Shown here piece by piece: positions 16,624-27,090 of a stretch of DNA of 64,000 nt; position 1 is the stretch's first letter, and each line of letters begins with the position of its first letter. The notes under the pieces were generated by a model, which was not told where the DNA came from, did not search any database, and saw only the letters and a list, made by a program, of their open reading frames with translations. This DNA comes from a virus. The position numbers were made by a program, and so were the translations under genes. The stretch lies in IMG/VR virus record IMGVR_UViG_3300023184_004051, positions 44,671 to 108,670 of that record; one strand, 5' to 3'.

Positions 16624-19600
16624 TTGAGCGAGATGAAAACTTACTACGCCAATCCAAACTACGCCGAGGCTGGCAACTCCGATAACTGGGTAGTAGTAGG
16701 GGCGCAAAGTGCTGATGTTTCCGTCAATGACTTGACACAGTTGGCCGTTGGCAACATTTCAGCACCAACAAGTGCCTCAACTACCGGGTATTACTTCGCC
16801 CAAGTAGAGGATTTGACCCGCCTGACAAAGGGATGGTCATACCTCACCAAGACCAATCTCGGCCCTCGCAACCAAGCGAATGACACCTTTCAAGGCAACC
16901 GCCCGCAAGCGCCTGTCTCGGAACCCTATGTCTATGTTGCTGAAATCAACGGCTTCCTCAATGGCGACACTCTGGCAGTTTTGGAAGGTCAGCAAGAGAA
17001 CCAACCTCCATTTTCCAATGCCGCCACTTCATCTGACTATGGGACAAGTCAGTGGTCAGTCGTTCGCAACGCCGGTCTTATCCCGCTCGTCAGCACCGAC
17101 CCCGGAAACTCCACCACATCGTTCTTGCAACCCGAGAACTCGTCATCCCTCGCTTCACGCCTCATCGCCTACAACAACATTGACTATGGCGACACGAACT
17201 ACGGAAACACCTACACGGATGACGGTGGCAACACTCTGCCTGTCCCTGCAACCAAGAACTACGGCTCAAAGTTCACCCCAACTCCCGACAACTTGGGAAA
17301 TGGAACAACGCAGAACTGGTATCTCGTCGCTTCAGGTGATGACACGGCTCAGGCAAACCTTCTCACGATGCTGCCGGATTTCACTACCGATGGCGAGCAA
17401 GTTGTCAGCGTGCAGGTTGGGCAGACCGCAACAACCGTCACTTTGAGTGCGGCAAACTCCGCTTTCACCGTCGGTCAGACCTTGACGATTGTGACGAACA
17501 GCACAGGGGTGAGCAGTTCGCTGCCTTACCTGTCTACAAGCGCCCCGATGGGTTGGTTTGCTGGAAAGATTACAAGCATTGCCGGTGCGACCCTCTACAC
17601 CGACCTCAACGACACCACTTCCAATACCGGAACGCTTGACCCCCTGCCCGGAAGCCTCAATAATGCTTTGACATTCACCGGCACAGTTTTGGGAACGAAC
17701 ACGATTACGATTTCAGCAGTTGGCTCAACATCCAACTATGGCATCGCCGCCGGTCACACCCTGACTCTGACCAACACGATTTCCACTATCAGTTCAACGG
17801 CCTCAACCTTCACGGTCACCACGAGCGCCACGCACTACATCGTTGCAGGTCAACAGGTCACCATCGCTGGCGTGACAGGGGCTACTTACACTCCTTACAA
17901 CGGGACTTGGACTGTCGCTACGGTTGGGGCAACCACTTTCACCGTGACAAGCACCATCAACCCCGGAACGGTTAGCCCTGCGAGTGCAACGGCTTCGCAA
18001 CAGGCGTATGTCGGCTCAATCATCGGAAACGGCGTGGGTGCTGTAATCACGCTAGATGCCTATGGTGGGCCAATGGGACTCAATACCGCCATCACAAACG
18101 GCTCTGGCATCTCGTTTTCAGCAAACTACCTTGACAACAATGTGCGAGCATACGCAGCGACAATCACCAACTACACGCTCCGTGTCAATGACGACGGCAA
18201 CAAGTTGGACTGCCAATACTCAACTGCGCCTTATTACGCCCAAAACTGCAAACTCTCCCTCTCATCGGCACTTTCCACTACCGGCGCTACGACGCAGGTT
18301 GTTCTCCGCAACAACGATGTGTATGACTACACCATCTATGGGGCGACGAACGGTGGAGTAGTTGTTGCAGTCATCTCAGGCGACAACTACCAAGAAATCA
18401 CCGTCACGAGCGACACAACCATCTTGGGTTTTGGAACAGCAACCGCCACGGCTACAAGTTTCACGCCAAACTTCGCTTACCCCGCTCGCATCACCTCGCT
18501 TTACGATGTCACTCAGACAAAAAGTGGTGATAATGACCGATACGGCAAAGTTCTTGTCCTCCCTGTCATCCCGCAGATTTACCGCAACGCCCCAATAGCG
18601 CAGTTCAAGAGTATGACCGCTTTGAGTGGTGGAATAACCGAAACGATTTCCGGCTCTACCTATTACTACGGGACAGTTGGAAGCACTTACTTCTCGTCTG
18701 ACCCCTACACGGTTTCAGTAGATGATGTTTCCAATATCAACGTTGGCGACACGCTTACTTTCCGCAACGACTACAACCCGTGGTTCAGCAACTACACGAC
18801 CAAGCCTCCGACATCCTCTGAATGGTCAACCTATGGCGACAATGTGCCTTGGAGTTGGACACTCACCGATAGCGGCGCTTCAGGTTTCACCTGCACGAGC
18901 GGGGCGACCTTCATCATCCTTCCTGATGCAAATGGCTACTCCCTCCCCCTAGTGAAAGGGCAAGCAGCGTTCGGTGCGCCAACCTATGTTCCAAATGGGG
19001 CAAAAGTCACGGGTTGGAACGCCACGCAGATTTTCTTTGACCAAAACACCACAGCAACCGTCGCCACCCCTGCCCAAAACATCCGCTTCTACCCCGGAAC
19101 TTCAGGCTTCAACTATTGGAAGGTTTACTCGGTCAACACGGCGGATAACACCTTCGTCATCTACGGTTCGTCGGGGGCATACGAGCAGATTTCAGCATCT
19201 TACGGAACCAACGGCGACAGTCAGAACTACATCTTTGACTACAGTAATCACCTCTACGCAGGGAATACTGTAGACATTTCCAGCACGATTGGCGTTGGAG
19301 CGGGCGTTGTCGGACTGTCAAGTGCGGTAAATGTTGGGCCAGAAGTCAACCTTTCTTGGCACACAACCAACACGGTGATTGCCTCATACGCAGAGGGTGG
19401 GCGCTACATCGGTAGTGAAAGCCTTGGCGACCAAGAAGTAGCAATCCCTTACCGCCTCGGTTCGCTGATTGGCTCAACCCTTGCAGTTGACATCATCGCT
19501 CAGACAAGCACCGCCATCGTGGTGAACGCACTTCCAAATACGGCTGCATCGGGTATCTACAATCCGTCATACACCCTTACGGACTACAACCAATATGGAA

Positions 19601-19968
19601 ACTCGCCAGCGCAACTTGCCAACCTCGGCCAAAACGCAGGCTTCGCCATTTTGTCAACCGAAAGCGCATATTCCACCAACTACTCAGTGGGCAATGTGTT
19701 CCCTCTTGTCGTGGGTGGCGGGGATACGCAGGAAGTCGTGTTGGTTCAGCGTGGCACATCCAAAGTCCCTAACCCCATTGACGGTGGCACGAGCCTCAAC
19801 TCTCCGATGGTTTGGAACTTGGCTTCGGGGCAGTCTTTTCAGTATGACCACGATGCGGGCGACCCAGTTTGCCTTCCAAACTTCATTTACAAATCAGCAG
19901 GTACGATTAGTCACGCCGCCAATGCGCCAGTAGTCGGCCTACCAGATACGGGAACTGTTTATGGCTAA
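16624..19968 (+). CDS. large distal-tail / minor tail protein
   Basis: 1114 residues. The start is TTG 16624, or ATG 16633 if a leader is used. N-terminus MKTYYANPNYAEAGNSDNW is unassigned. Residues ~270-470 contain several small beta modules, including one of the H-l-aGQ-VTIAG---YNGTWTVA type. Almost no charged helices, as in fibre or tail-tip proteins. It follows the tape measure and overlaps the 2375-residue gene by 8 nt, so both are probably tail-tip components made together. Confidence 0.7.
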   Translation: MSEMKTYYANPNYAEAGNSDNWVVVGAQSADVSVNDLTQLAVGNISAPTSASTTGYYFAQVEDLTRLTKGWSYLTKTNLGPRNQANDTFQGNRPQAPVSEPYVYVAEINGFLNGDTLAVLEGQQENQPPFSNAATSSDYGTSQWSVVRNAGLIPLVSTDPGNSTTSFLQPENSSSLASRLIAYNNIDYGDTNYGNTYTDDGGNTLPVPATKNYGSKFTPTPDNLGNGTTQNWYLVASGDDTAQANLLTMLPDFTTDGEQVVSVQVGQTATTVTLSAANSAFTVGQTLTIVTNSTGVSSSLPYLSTSAPMGWFAGKITSIAGATLYTDLNDTTSNTGTLDPLPGSLNNALTFTGTVLGTNTITISAVGSTSNYGIAAGHTLTLTNTISTISSTASTFTVTTSATHYIVAGQQVTIAGVTGATYTPYNGTWTVATVGATTFTVTSTINPGTVSPASATASQQAYVGSIIGNGVGAVITLDAYGGPMGLNTAITNGSGISFSANYLDNNVRAYAATITNYTLRVNDDGNKLDCQYSTAPYYAQNCKLSLSSALSTTGATTQVVLRNNDVYDYTIYGATNGGVVVAVISGDNYQEITVTSDTTILGFGTATATATSFTPNFAYPARITSLYDVTQTKSGDNDRYGKVLVLPVIPQIYRNAPIAQFKSMTALSGGITETISGSTYYYGTVGSTYFSSDPYTVSVDDVSNINVGDTLTFRNDYNPWFSNYTTKPPTSSEWSTYGDNVPWSWTLTDSGASGFTCTSGATFIILPDANGYSLPLVKGQAAFGAPTYVPNGAKVTGWNATQIFFDQNTTATVATPAQNIRFYPGTSGFNYWKVYSVNTADNTFVIYGSSGAYEQISASYGTNGDSQNYIFDYSNHLYAGNTVDISSTIGVGAGVVGLSSAVNVGPEVNLSWHTTNTVIASYAEGGRYIGSESLGDQEVAIPYRLGSLIGSTLAVDIIAQTSTAIVVNALPNTAASGIYNPSYTLTDYNQYGNSPAQLANLGQNAGFAILSTESAYSTNYSVGNVFPLVVGGGDTQEVVLVQRGTSKVPNPIDGGTSLNSPMVWNLASGQSFQYDHDAGDPVCLPNFIYKSAGTISHAANAPVVGLPDTGTVYG

Positions 19969-22900
19969 TACCTCATACACCGCAGCGCCATCTCTGGTTG
20001 CCACGAACACCACCAACAAACCGACTATCACGACGAATACAAAACTCAACATCACCTCGCCGTGGCTCGCCTCAGGAAACGCCGGTCAACCGGACATTTC
20101 CACCACTTTGTCTGCAACTGCTTTGGAAGGCGCTTCGACGCTCTCGATTGTCTCAGGTGAAAACTTCCCCACCTCCTATCCGAGCGTGTTCCAAAGTGGC
20201 ATCACCTACCTCCCACCGAGCATTGGCCGCTTGGCAGGCTCAGTCATTTCCGGCACGAATGTCATCCCGTTCGTTGCTGATAATGAACTGCCGACCCAAG
20301 CCCCTACCTTCGTGCGCTTAGGTAGTGAAATCCTCCAAGTGTTGAGTTTTGGCAATGTGACGGTTGGAGCCACAAACTACAGTTGCCTCAACACGGCAAC
20401 AAACACGGCTTCAGCACACCCGGACTTCACGCCCATCCACCTGAACTCGCTGCCGACCAACACGCAATACACGAGCATCACAGTTCCGCATTTTTACCTC
20501 GCAGATGTGAGTGCAACCGGAACGATGTCGGGAACGAGCAATACCATCACCACCGCCGCTTTGCCAGCAACCCTCGGCAAGGGGCAAACGATTACGACGG
20601 CAACAGGCGGAACAACCTACCTGCCTTCGGGAACGACGGTTGTGGACTATTCCACTAACTCGGGTCTCATCACGCTTTCCAATGCGTTCAGCACAGCCGC
20701 AGCAGGCATCACTTTCGTCAATGCGGCGAACTTTACAGCAAATATGAACCCTGTGATGTTGTCATCTATCGCCTCAGTGACAAGCCCTGCCGGTGGCACA
20801 CACACCATAATGTCCAGCCTTCCAAACATCGGTTCGGTGATGACCGGAACGGGTATGGCATCACCTACTTACATTGCCGCCATTGACACGACAAACTTGC
20901 GCCTTCAGGTTTCAGCAAACCCGACCTCGTATGGAACGACTGTTGCGCTCACTTCGACGCTCACTTTCACCTGTAGCACCGTTTCTGGTAGCAAAATCCT
21001 GACCATCAAGAACATCACCGTCAACGGAACTTCATATCCAAAAGTCGGCTCGACCAACCCAACTTGGAACGGGAGGTCGCTCGCTTCCTACATCAAGGTT
21101 GGCGCTCCTATCACCACTACGACTGGCGGTGGCATCGCTGCAAAGTATGTGACTGCAATCAACCCAAGCACGGGTCAGGTCACGATTTCAGCAAACGCAA
21201 CCGCAACTGTGGCTACGGCAACAGTCACCTCGGCAATCACGATGACTGCCAACACAGGGCGTTCGGTCAATGTCGTCAACAACGCAAGTAGTGAAATCAA
21301 CAAAATCATCGCTGCGGGAAGTTCATTCTCGGACACCGCAGGTGTGACTACCTACATCGCTGCTGGCACGACAATCACCAAAACCCTCGCCGTCAGTTCT
21401 ACCCAAACTGAACTCACGATGTCTGCTCCATCTGGCACAACGGGTGCGTGGGCAGGTCGTGTGGCTCAACTTTCCACCACTTTCACGGGGACATCAAGTT
21501 TTTCCAACCAAATCACGGGAGTCGTCAACGCCTCCACCCTGTATCAAGTCGGCTCGGCGGTCTATGGGAACCAATACATCCCTGATAACACCACCATTAC
21601 GGGTATTTCGGGAACGACGCTTACTCTCTCCAACGCTTTGACCAACGGTTTCACCACTTACACGGGGCAAACCTTCAAGGTGAGTAGCAGCCTGAGTATT
21701 GGAAAAACCTATTCAAGCCTGCCGGTGACACCACTTCCTTGTTCAATCCCCGTCGGCACGACGCTCTACCTGTCTTTTGGAAACTATGTCCAAAACTTGA
21801 CGGTCACCTCACTCGGAAGTGCGGGCGACACAACCCTGTCGGTCACGGCGTTCCAACCTCGCTACAACTTTTCCACTACCTCTTACTCCTATGGCGTTGC
21901 CGTCGGCTTGACGGGTGGGTATGGCTATGGAGCAAGCATCACCACCGGCCTGAACGCCGACCTCTACACAGGTCAAGTCATCTTGCTTCAGGCGAACAAC
22001 AGCACGGATTTGACCACTCCTGTCACAGTCAAGTCGTACACTCGGATGACTTCACGAACCATTGAGACAATGCCCTTCGTGTCTCCCTACGCCTATGACG
22101 GACAAAGTGTGGGCTTTTCCACCACAGCGAACTTCACGGGCGGCAGCGACCAAGTGACGAGCGTTGGGTCAACGGGCGGATTGACGATTGGGCAACAGGT
22201 TTTCAGCACTTGCCTGCCGACGACGGCTCAATGCTTCATCACGGCCATCTCTGGCACGACACTCACCATCAGCACTCCGGCCACTTCGGGTGGAACGGGT
22301 GCGACCCTTTCGGTCTACTCAAACACCTTCCTTGCATCTATCCCATTGACTTTGGATAAGGGCAAAGTGCAAGAGGTTGTCTACCCGATTTCACTACCGA
22401 CGAGCAATGGTTCGTCGTGGGACATTAGCCTCGCTAGCCAGACAACTTATCAGCACAACAACAACGCATCGCTCGTCTACTACCACTGGCCTACGCCAAT
22501 CAAGACTGGTGATGTCACTTACCGACCCGACCTTGGCAAGTTGTTGATGTGGGATGGCTTCGGTTGGAGAACAGCACGAGTCAACTCCGTGAGCGGCGTG
22601 TATTCCATTCTCGGTGCAGTTGGCGGTGGTGAAATCTCAGACATCACGCTCTACGACCCGACGACCAACAAGGAAACAGCAGCCGACACATACAAAGGCT
22701 CTCCTTCAACCAAGTATTCCACCTATCACGGTGGCAAGCGGGCGGTTGACCCCAACGGCAATGAGTGGACAGGGGCAACGATGTCCCGTATTCAGTTTCA
22801 CCTCAAAGTCAAGGTTCCTCAGGGCAAGTCGGTGGGCTTCCGCAGTCTGGCGCTCCAAAGCGAATACAAGGCAGCGCCGTCGGTCAGCAGCGTCCACTTC

Positions 22901-25900
22901 ACTCCGGGCGACAACTTTGAGATTTCACCTTTCTACACGGGCAACTCCGTATTTTGGTACTACTCAGATTTGGAAAAGGAACCCCAGACCGGATGGCAGG
23001 TGAACATCTATGACGACTACACCTACAACCGACCTGACTTTGACCCTGACAATGCGGCGATTGTTCCGTTTTGGAAAGCGTCGGGTGCTGATGACACGAC
23101 AGATGTAGAAATCACGGGCGCTCACGGGTGGGTCAATGGTGAACGCTATTGGGCGTTTGTCCGTGTTGCCAAGCAGTTTCACCAAAAGCAATGGTGGGGG
23201 GATTGGAACTCTCAGCGTTTCATCGTTTCGGTTGACCAACCTGCAAGACCGATTATGTCCATCTACACGGATAGTGAAAAATCTGTCAACAAGTTGGCAA
23301 TCCAAACCACCGACAACCTTCTCGGCTTCAACAACGGCACATTCGTTCAGGGCTTGGGTCAATGGTCACGGTCAGTCAACGACACGGTTTCCAGCACCGT
23401 CACTGACCTCAATGACGGCATCCCATTGGGTGCGACATTGGCGGCAGGCAACCACATCACCTCTTTGCCTGTGGGTGCAACCGGCTTCGTCATCGTGCAG
23501 GGGGCGTTGAGCGGTACGGGAACTGGTACCTTCAAGGTTTCAGCAAGCACCGCAGGTGGGCAAGACGCACTCGGCTTCCCGCAATCAGGGCGTTTTTGGG
23601 TCACCATCGGAACCGAGAAAATCCTCGTTGAAAACAAGAACGACGGCAACAAGACCGGCGACACTTTCACTATCATCACTCGTGGCTACAAAGGCACAAC
23701 TGCCGCATCTCACGCATTGAACAGCGCAGTCTATTTTGGACTTCAGAACGATGTCTATGTTGGCTCGGTAGCGACAATCAAGTTCACGCAGCACAACACG
23801 GTTTCGTGGAACACCAAAAGCACCGCAACGGTTCGGAACTACAACGGCTACGGCGGGTCTTGGGAGAACCGAACAAGAACACCACTTTCCATCCTTTCGC
23901 AGACGCAGGGCGCTCACAAACATTCCACTGACCGTGTGATGGTCTACGACGGCGCTGGCTTGATTTCGCACGCTGATGTCGGCTCAACAGTCGTGTTGAG
24001 TTTCCGTCACTGGCACGATGCGAACAAAAAGAATGTCATTGGTCGAGATGCTCAGGGCAACCGCACGGTGAAAACAGTCAGTGTCCCTGACAAAGTTCTC
24101 ACGGGTGGCGATGTCCGTGAGGTGGAAATGAAAATCAAGGCTGTCCAAGACATCTGGGATGACACCGCACACAAAGCCATCAAAATCAACATCGGTGCGA
24201 CGGTCAACCAGATTGCAGGTGGCCCCGGCGACCCAACCAACCACATCACCATCTACCCGTGGCTCAACAAGTCGCAACAGTTTGACTTTTCCACTAACCA
24301 AGTCTGCATCTCACGGAACTACATCCCTGCTGGGCAGAAACTCACGATTTCGTCAGTCGGGTTCCGCGACCCCAATGCACCGCACAAGAATATTCCCGCC
24401 GCTTCTATGTCGGTTTACCTCACCAAAGACTGGCACCCCACCGATAAGACGCTGCACATCCGGGCAATCACCAAAGCACCCGGCTGCCAAGTCGGAAATG
24501 GCCAGTGTTTCATCATTCCAAAAAACTCGACAATCAGTTGGCAACCGCCTACGATTTTCACCTCACGCAAGGTCATCCACTTTGACGGCTCCTACCGTGA
24601 CAAGAAGGGTTTTGAGGCTCAGAAACTTCAGCCCGGAGATGGACTTTATGTTCTAAAGGGTCGCTACTTCCCCGGCAAGGCGAACACCGCAACAGGAACC
24701 CACCAAGTCACCACCGTTGTCCCTCACACAAAGAGGGTTGATGTTGACAGCACCCAAGCCTTCGTCGTGGACTTCCTCGTTCAGCCGACCATCTCAACGG
24801 GTGGCGTTCTTGGAACTCTGACGGGAAGCAGTTTCACTATCGCCACAGGCGCTAGCACCCAATACAACGCCATCGCATTTTCAGCGACACCCGGCTCGAT
24901 TGCAGGTGCTTTCGCATCCACTCCGGGTCTTTCACCAAACTCAACGGTTCGTGCGGTCACGACGGTTGTTGGCGGAACCTATGCGGGCTACTACGCAGTC
25001 ACCTTCAACAACAGTTCGCTAACGCAAACCACTGTCAAAGTCCAATACACCAATGTTTCGGGAAATGCGGTTTCATCACCTACCTACACGGGCATCAACG
25101 CCACTTTCTCGCCCTCTGACATCCTAAAGATTTCAGCAGGCGCACAAAGTTTGCCGGTTCGACCCGCCATTCCAAACTTCGCTTACCAGAAGTATCTCCC
25201 CATCAAAATCACCTACCCACCCATCTATGGCGACAATGTTCTCGCAGTAGACCCGACTACGGGTTCGGGTGGCTCGGGCGACATTAGTGAAATCTCCCTC
25301 TACCCCGCAGGCTGGTCGTTCACCGACCAAAACCCTGTGAGAGTCAATGCCGGACAGACTTATGGACTTTCCGCTTACAGCAAGTTGGTTGTGGGCAATG
25401 GAACACCAACCTTTGCGCCACACATTGACTGGTACGACGAAGTGGGAAGCCTGCTGAAATCCTCGTATGGAACCGAGAGCCTGAACAACCCCGGAACCAT
25501 CAACTCGGTCACCATCGGTGTCCAAATGAACACAAGCGCAAGCCTGTGGGGTCAGGGTTGGCATCCGGTGGCAATGGTCGCAAAAGCACCAACTGTCACT
25601 CTTGGAACGGCTACTTTCACCTCAACCTCAACCTCAACGGGCAACTTCGTTATTGGGGCGCAGGCAGGTTTTTCAGCAGTCAACCTGAAGGCGGGTGCGT
25701 CGCTCGCCGGTAGTAATGGAACCACTTACACCTTGACAACGGATGTGACCGCTACAAGTTCTGGCTTCACACTTCCGGTTCGTTTTACTGCTGGAATAAC
25801 TGTGCCAAGTAGCACCGTCTTGACCATCAAATCCACTCGTGCCGTGCCGGTCTTGCGCTGGACAAATGTGAACAGCACCGATGCGTATGGCGTGTCGGGC

Positions 25901-27088
25901 GTGTTGTTGAAGGCTTTGGAAGCACCATCGCTCGGTAGCAACGCAACTTCGTCTACTGAAATGCCAAAACTGACGCAACCCATCACGGTTGCCGATAACA
26001 ATGTCAACAACGCATTTCCAATCCCCTCAACCACGCCGATTGCCGGCCTCAACACCTTGTATGTGTTTGACCCTGTTGGTGATTATGGAACTTATGAACT
26101 GCACTCCGGCGGAACGATTGACACGCTTTGGACTAGCAGCGTCGGTGCGGTGGCGATTGGAACCACCCAAGTCACGTTGAACTCGGTTGAAGGTCTTGCT
26201 CCGGGCGTTGCGCTGATTTTCCAATATGGCGGCGACAATCAAGAAACTGTGTATGTGGACAGTTCGTGGGCGGGCGGTGCGATTGTGCCGATTGCCGCTC
26301 CGTATTTCACTAGGACTCATCCGAAGGGAAGCCGCGTTTACTCCTACACGGCTGGATTGGCAAGCGAAGTCATCACCACCCAAGCAACCAACACGCCGGT
26401 TGCCGTGTTCAACTACGGGCCAGATGGCTACATCGCCTCAGACAAGAACACCTACTACTACACGGTGCAAAAGTCGGAGGATGAAGGTCTGACTTGGACA
26501 ACTCTGCGTCACGGAGATGCGGTGAAATCCAACGACACCGGGGTGGCTTACATCACGGACTACGAGGCAGTTGCAGGAGTCACCACCTACTACAGGGCGA
26601 AGGCAACTCACTATGTTCCACCAGACCCCTCTAATCCTGATTACACGGTCACGGGGCCGCCAAGTGTGCAACTCGCTGCCAATGTCATCACCAATAGCAA
26701 CTGGTGGCTTACAAGCACGAGCAACACTTCCTTGCGCTTCCCTCTGCTAGTGAAAACCGGCTACTCAGAAACGCAGCGCCACCCATCCGGCGTGTTCTAC
26801 CCTCTTGGCTCGTCACGACCAATCACCACGGCTGGCGTTCCGACAGGTCGAGATGGCAGTATTACTGTGACTTGGATTGACGACAGCACCTTCCAAGACT
26901 TCCTTGACTTGCTGAATAAGGGCGAAACGCTAGTGTTGGTCAACCCAGTAGAGAGTGACCGCAAATACATTTTCATCAACCAAGACATCAGCATCACTCA
27001 CAATGCCGCCGCAAACCCTTGGCGTGAAATCAGCATCAACTATGTCGAGGCAGCGCCGCCCGGTTTTGGATACACCTATGGGAGTTAG
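19961..27088 (+). CDS. giant modular tail protein (2375 aa)
   Basis: 2375 residues, the largest protein of the window. Residues ~1-800 are a chain of small beta modules with G-x-I/L-x-x-GTTV...LTLSN/S patterns. The middle (~residues 870-1100) has Trp-rich receptor-type text (GGEISDITLYDP, HFTPGDNFEISPFYTGNSVF). Near residues 1920-2030 there are further modules. The C-terminus (VFYPLGSSRPITTAGVPTGR ... PWREISINYVEA) resembles C-terminal domains of minor tail proteins that contact the baseplate hub. Likely a tail-tip adhesin or sheath of the tip; no enzyme seen. Confidence 0.7.
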   Translation: MANTSYTAAPSLVATNTTNKPTITTNTKLNITSPWLASGNAGQPDISTTLSATALEGASTLSIVSGENFPTSYPSVFQSGITYLPPSIGRLAGSVISGTNVIPFVADNELPTQAPTFVRLGSEILQVLSFGNVTVGATNYSCLNTATNTASAHPDFTPIHLNSLPTNTQYTSITVPHFYLADVSATGTMSGTSNTITTAALPATLGKGQTITTATGGTTYLPSGTTVVDYSTNSGLITLSNAFSTAAAGITFVNAANFTANMNPVMLSSIASVTSPAGGTHTIMSSLPNIGSVMTGTGMASPTYIAAIDTTNLRLQVSANPTSYGTTVALTSTLTFTCSTVSGSKILTIKNITVNGTSYPKVGSTNPTWNGRSLASYIKVGAPITTTTGGGIAAKYVTAINPSTGQVTISANATATVATATVTSAITMTANTGRSVNVVNNASSEINKIIAAGSSFSDTAGVTTYIAAGTTITKTLAVSSTQTELTMSAPSGTTGAWAGRVAQLSTTFTGTSSFSNQITGVVNASTLYQVGSAVYGNQYIPDNTTITGISGTTLTLSNALTNGFTTYTGQTFKVSSSLSIGKTYSSLPVTPLPCSIPVGTTLYLSFGNYVQNLTVTSLGSAGDTTLSVTAFQPRYNFSTTSYSYGVAVGLTGGYGYGASITTGLNADLYTGQVILLQANNSTDLTTPVTVKSYTRMTSRTIETMPFVSPYAYDGQSVGFSTTANFTGGSDQVTSVGSTGGLTIGQQVFSTCLPTTAQCFITAISGTTLTISTPATSGGTGATLSVYSNTFLASIPLTLDKGKVQEVVYPISLPTSNGSSWDISLASQTTYQHNNNASLVYYHWPTPIKTGDVTYRPDLGKLLMWDGFGWRTARVNSVSGVYSILGAVGGGEISDITLYDPTTNKETAADTYKGSPSTKYSTYHGGKRAVDPNGNEWTGATMSRIQFHLKVKVPQGKSVGFRSLALQSEYKAAPSVSSVHFTPGDNFEISPFYTGNSVFWYYSDLEKEPQTGWQVNIYDDYTYNRPDFDPDNAAIVPFWKASGADDTTDVEITGAHGWVNGERYWAFVRVAKQFHQKQWWGDWNSQRFIVSVDQPARPIMSIYTDSEKSVNKLAIQTTDNLLGFNNGTFVQGLGQWSRSVNDTVSSTVTDLNDGIPLGATLAAGNHITSLPVGATGFVIVQGALSGTGTGTFKVSASTAGGQDALGFPQSGRFWVTIGTEKILVENKNDGNKTGDTFTIITRGYKGTTAASHALNSAVYFGLQNDVYVGSVATIKFTQHNTVSWNTKSTATVRNYNGYGGSWENRTRTPLSILSQTQGAHKHSTDRVMVYDGAGLISHADVGSTVVLSFRHWHDANKKNVIGRDAQGNRTVKTVSVPDKVLTGGDVREVEMKIKAVQDIWDDTAHKAIKINIGATVNQIAGGPGDPTNHITIYPWLNKSQQFDFSTNQVCISRNYIPAGQKLTISSVGFRDPNAPHKNIPAASMSVYLTKDWHPTDKTLHIRAITKAPGCQVGNGQCFIIPKNSTISWQPPTIFTSRKVIHFDGSYRDKKGFEAQKLQPGDGLYVLKGRYFPGKANTATGTHQVTTVVPHTKRVDVDSTQAFVVDFLVQPTISTGGVLGTLTGSSFTIATGASTQYNAIAFSATPGSIAGAFASTPGLSPNSTVRAVTTVVGGTYAGYYAVTFNNSSLTQTTVKVQYTNVSGNAVSSPTYTGINATFSPSDILKISAGAQSLPVRPAIPNFAYQKYLPIKITYPPIYGDNVLAVDPTTGSGGSGDISEISLYPAGWSFTDQNPVRVNAGQTYGLSAYSKLVVGNGTPTFAPHIDWYDEVGSLLKSSYGTESLNNPGTINSVTIGVQMNTSASLWGQGWHPVAMVAKAPTVTLGTATFTSTSTSTGNFVIGAQAGFSAVNLKAGASLAGSNGTTYTLTTDVTATSSGFTLPVRFTAGITVPSSTVLTIKSTRAVPVLRWTNVNSTDAYGVSGVLLKALEAPSLGSNATSSTEMPKLTQPITVADNNVNNAFPIPSTTPIAGLNTLYVFDPVGDYGTYELHSGGTIDTLWTSSVGAVAIGTTQVTLNSVEGLAPGVALIFQYGGDNQETVYVDSSWAGGAIVPIAAPYFTRTHPKGSRVYSYTAGLASEVITTQATNTPVAVFNYGPDGYIASDKNTYYYTVQKSEDEGLTWTTLRHGDAVKSNDTGVAYITDYEAVAGVTTYYRAKATHYVPPDPSNPDYTVTGPPSVQLAANVITNSNWWLTSTSNTSLRFPLLVKTGYSETQRHPSGVFYPLGSSRPITTAGVPTGRDGSITVTWIDDSTFQDFLDLLNKGETLVLVNPVESDRKYIFINQDISITHNAAANPWREISINYVEAAPPGFGYTYGS

Positions 27089-27090
27089 CC

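Noticed and set aside
20018-20025. Another ACCGACTA inside the giant tail gene
   Set aside because: Twenty codons into the gene and not near a ribosome site; such chance copies of an 8-mer are expected and weaken the evidence from the 8-mer sites alone.
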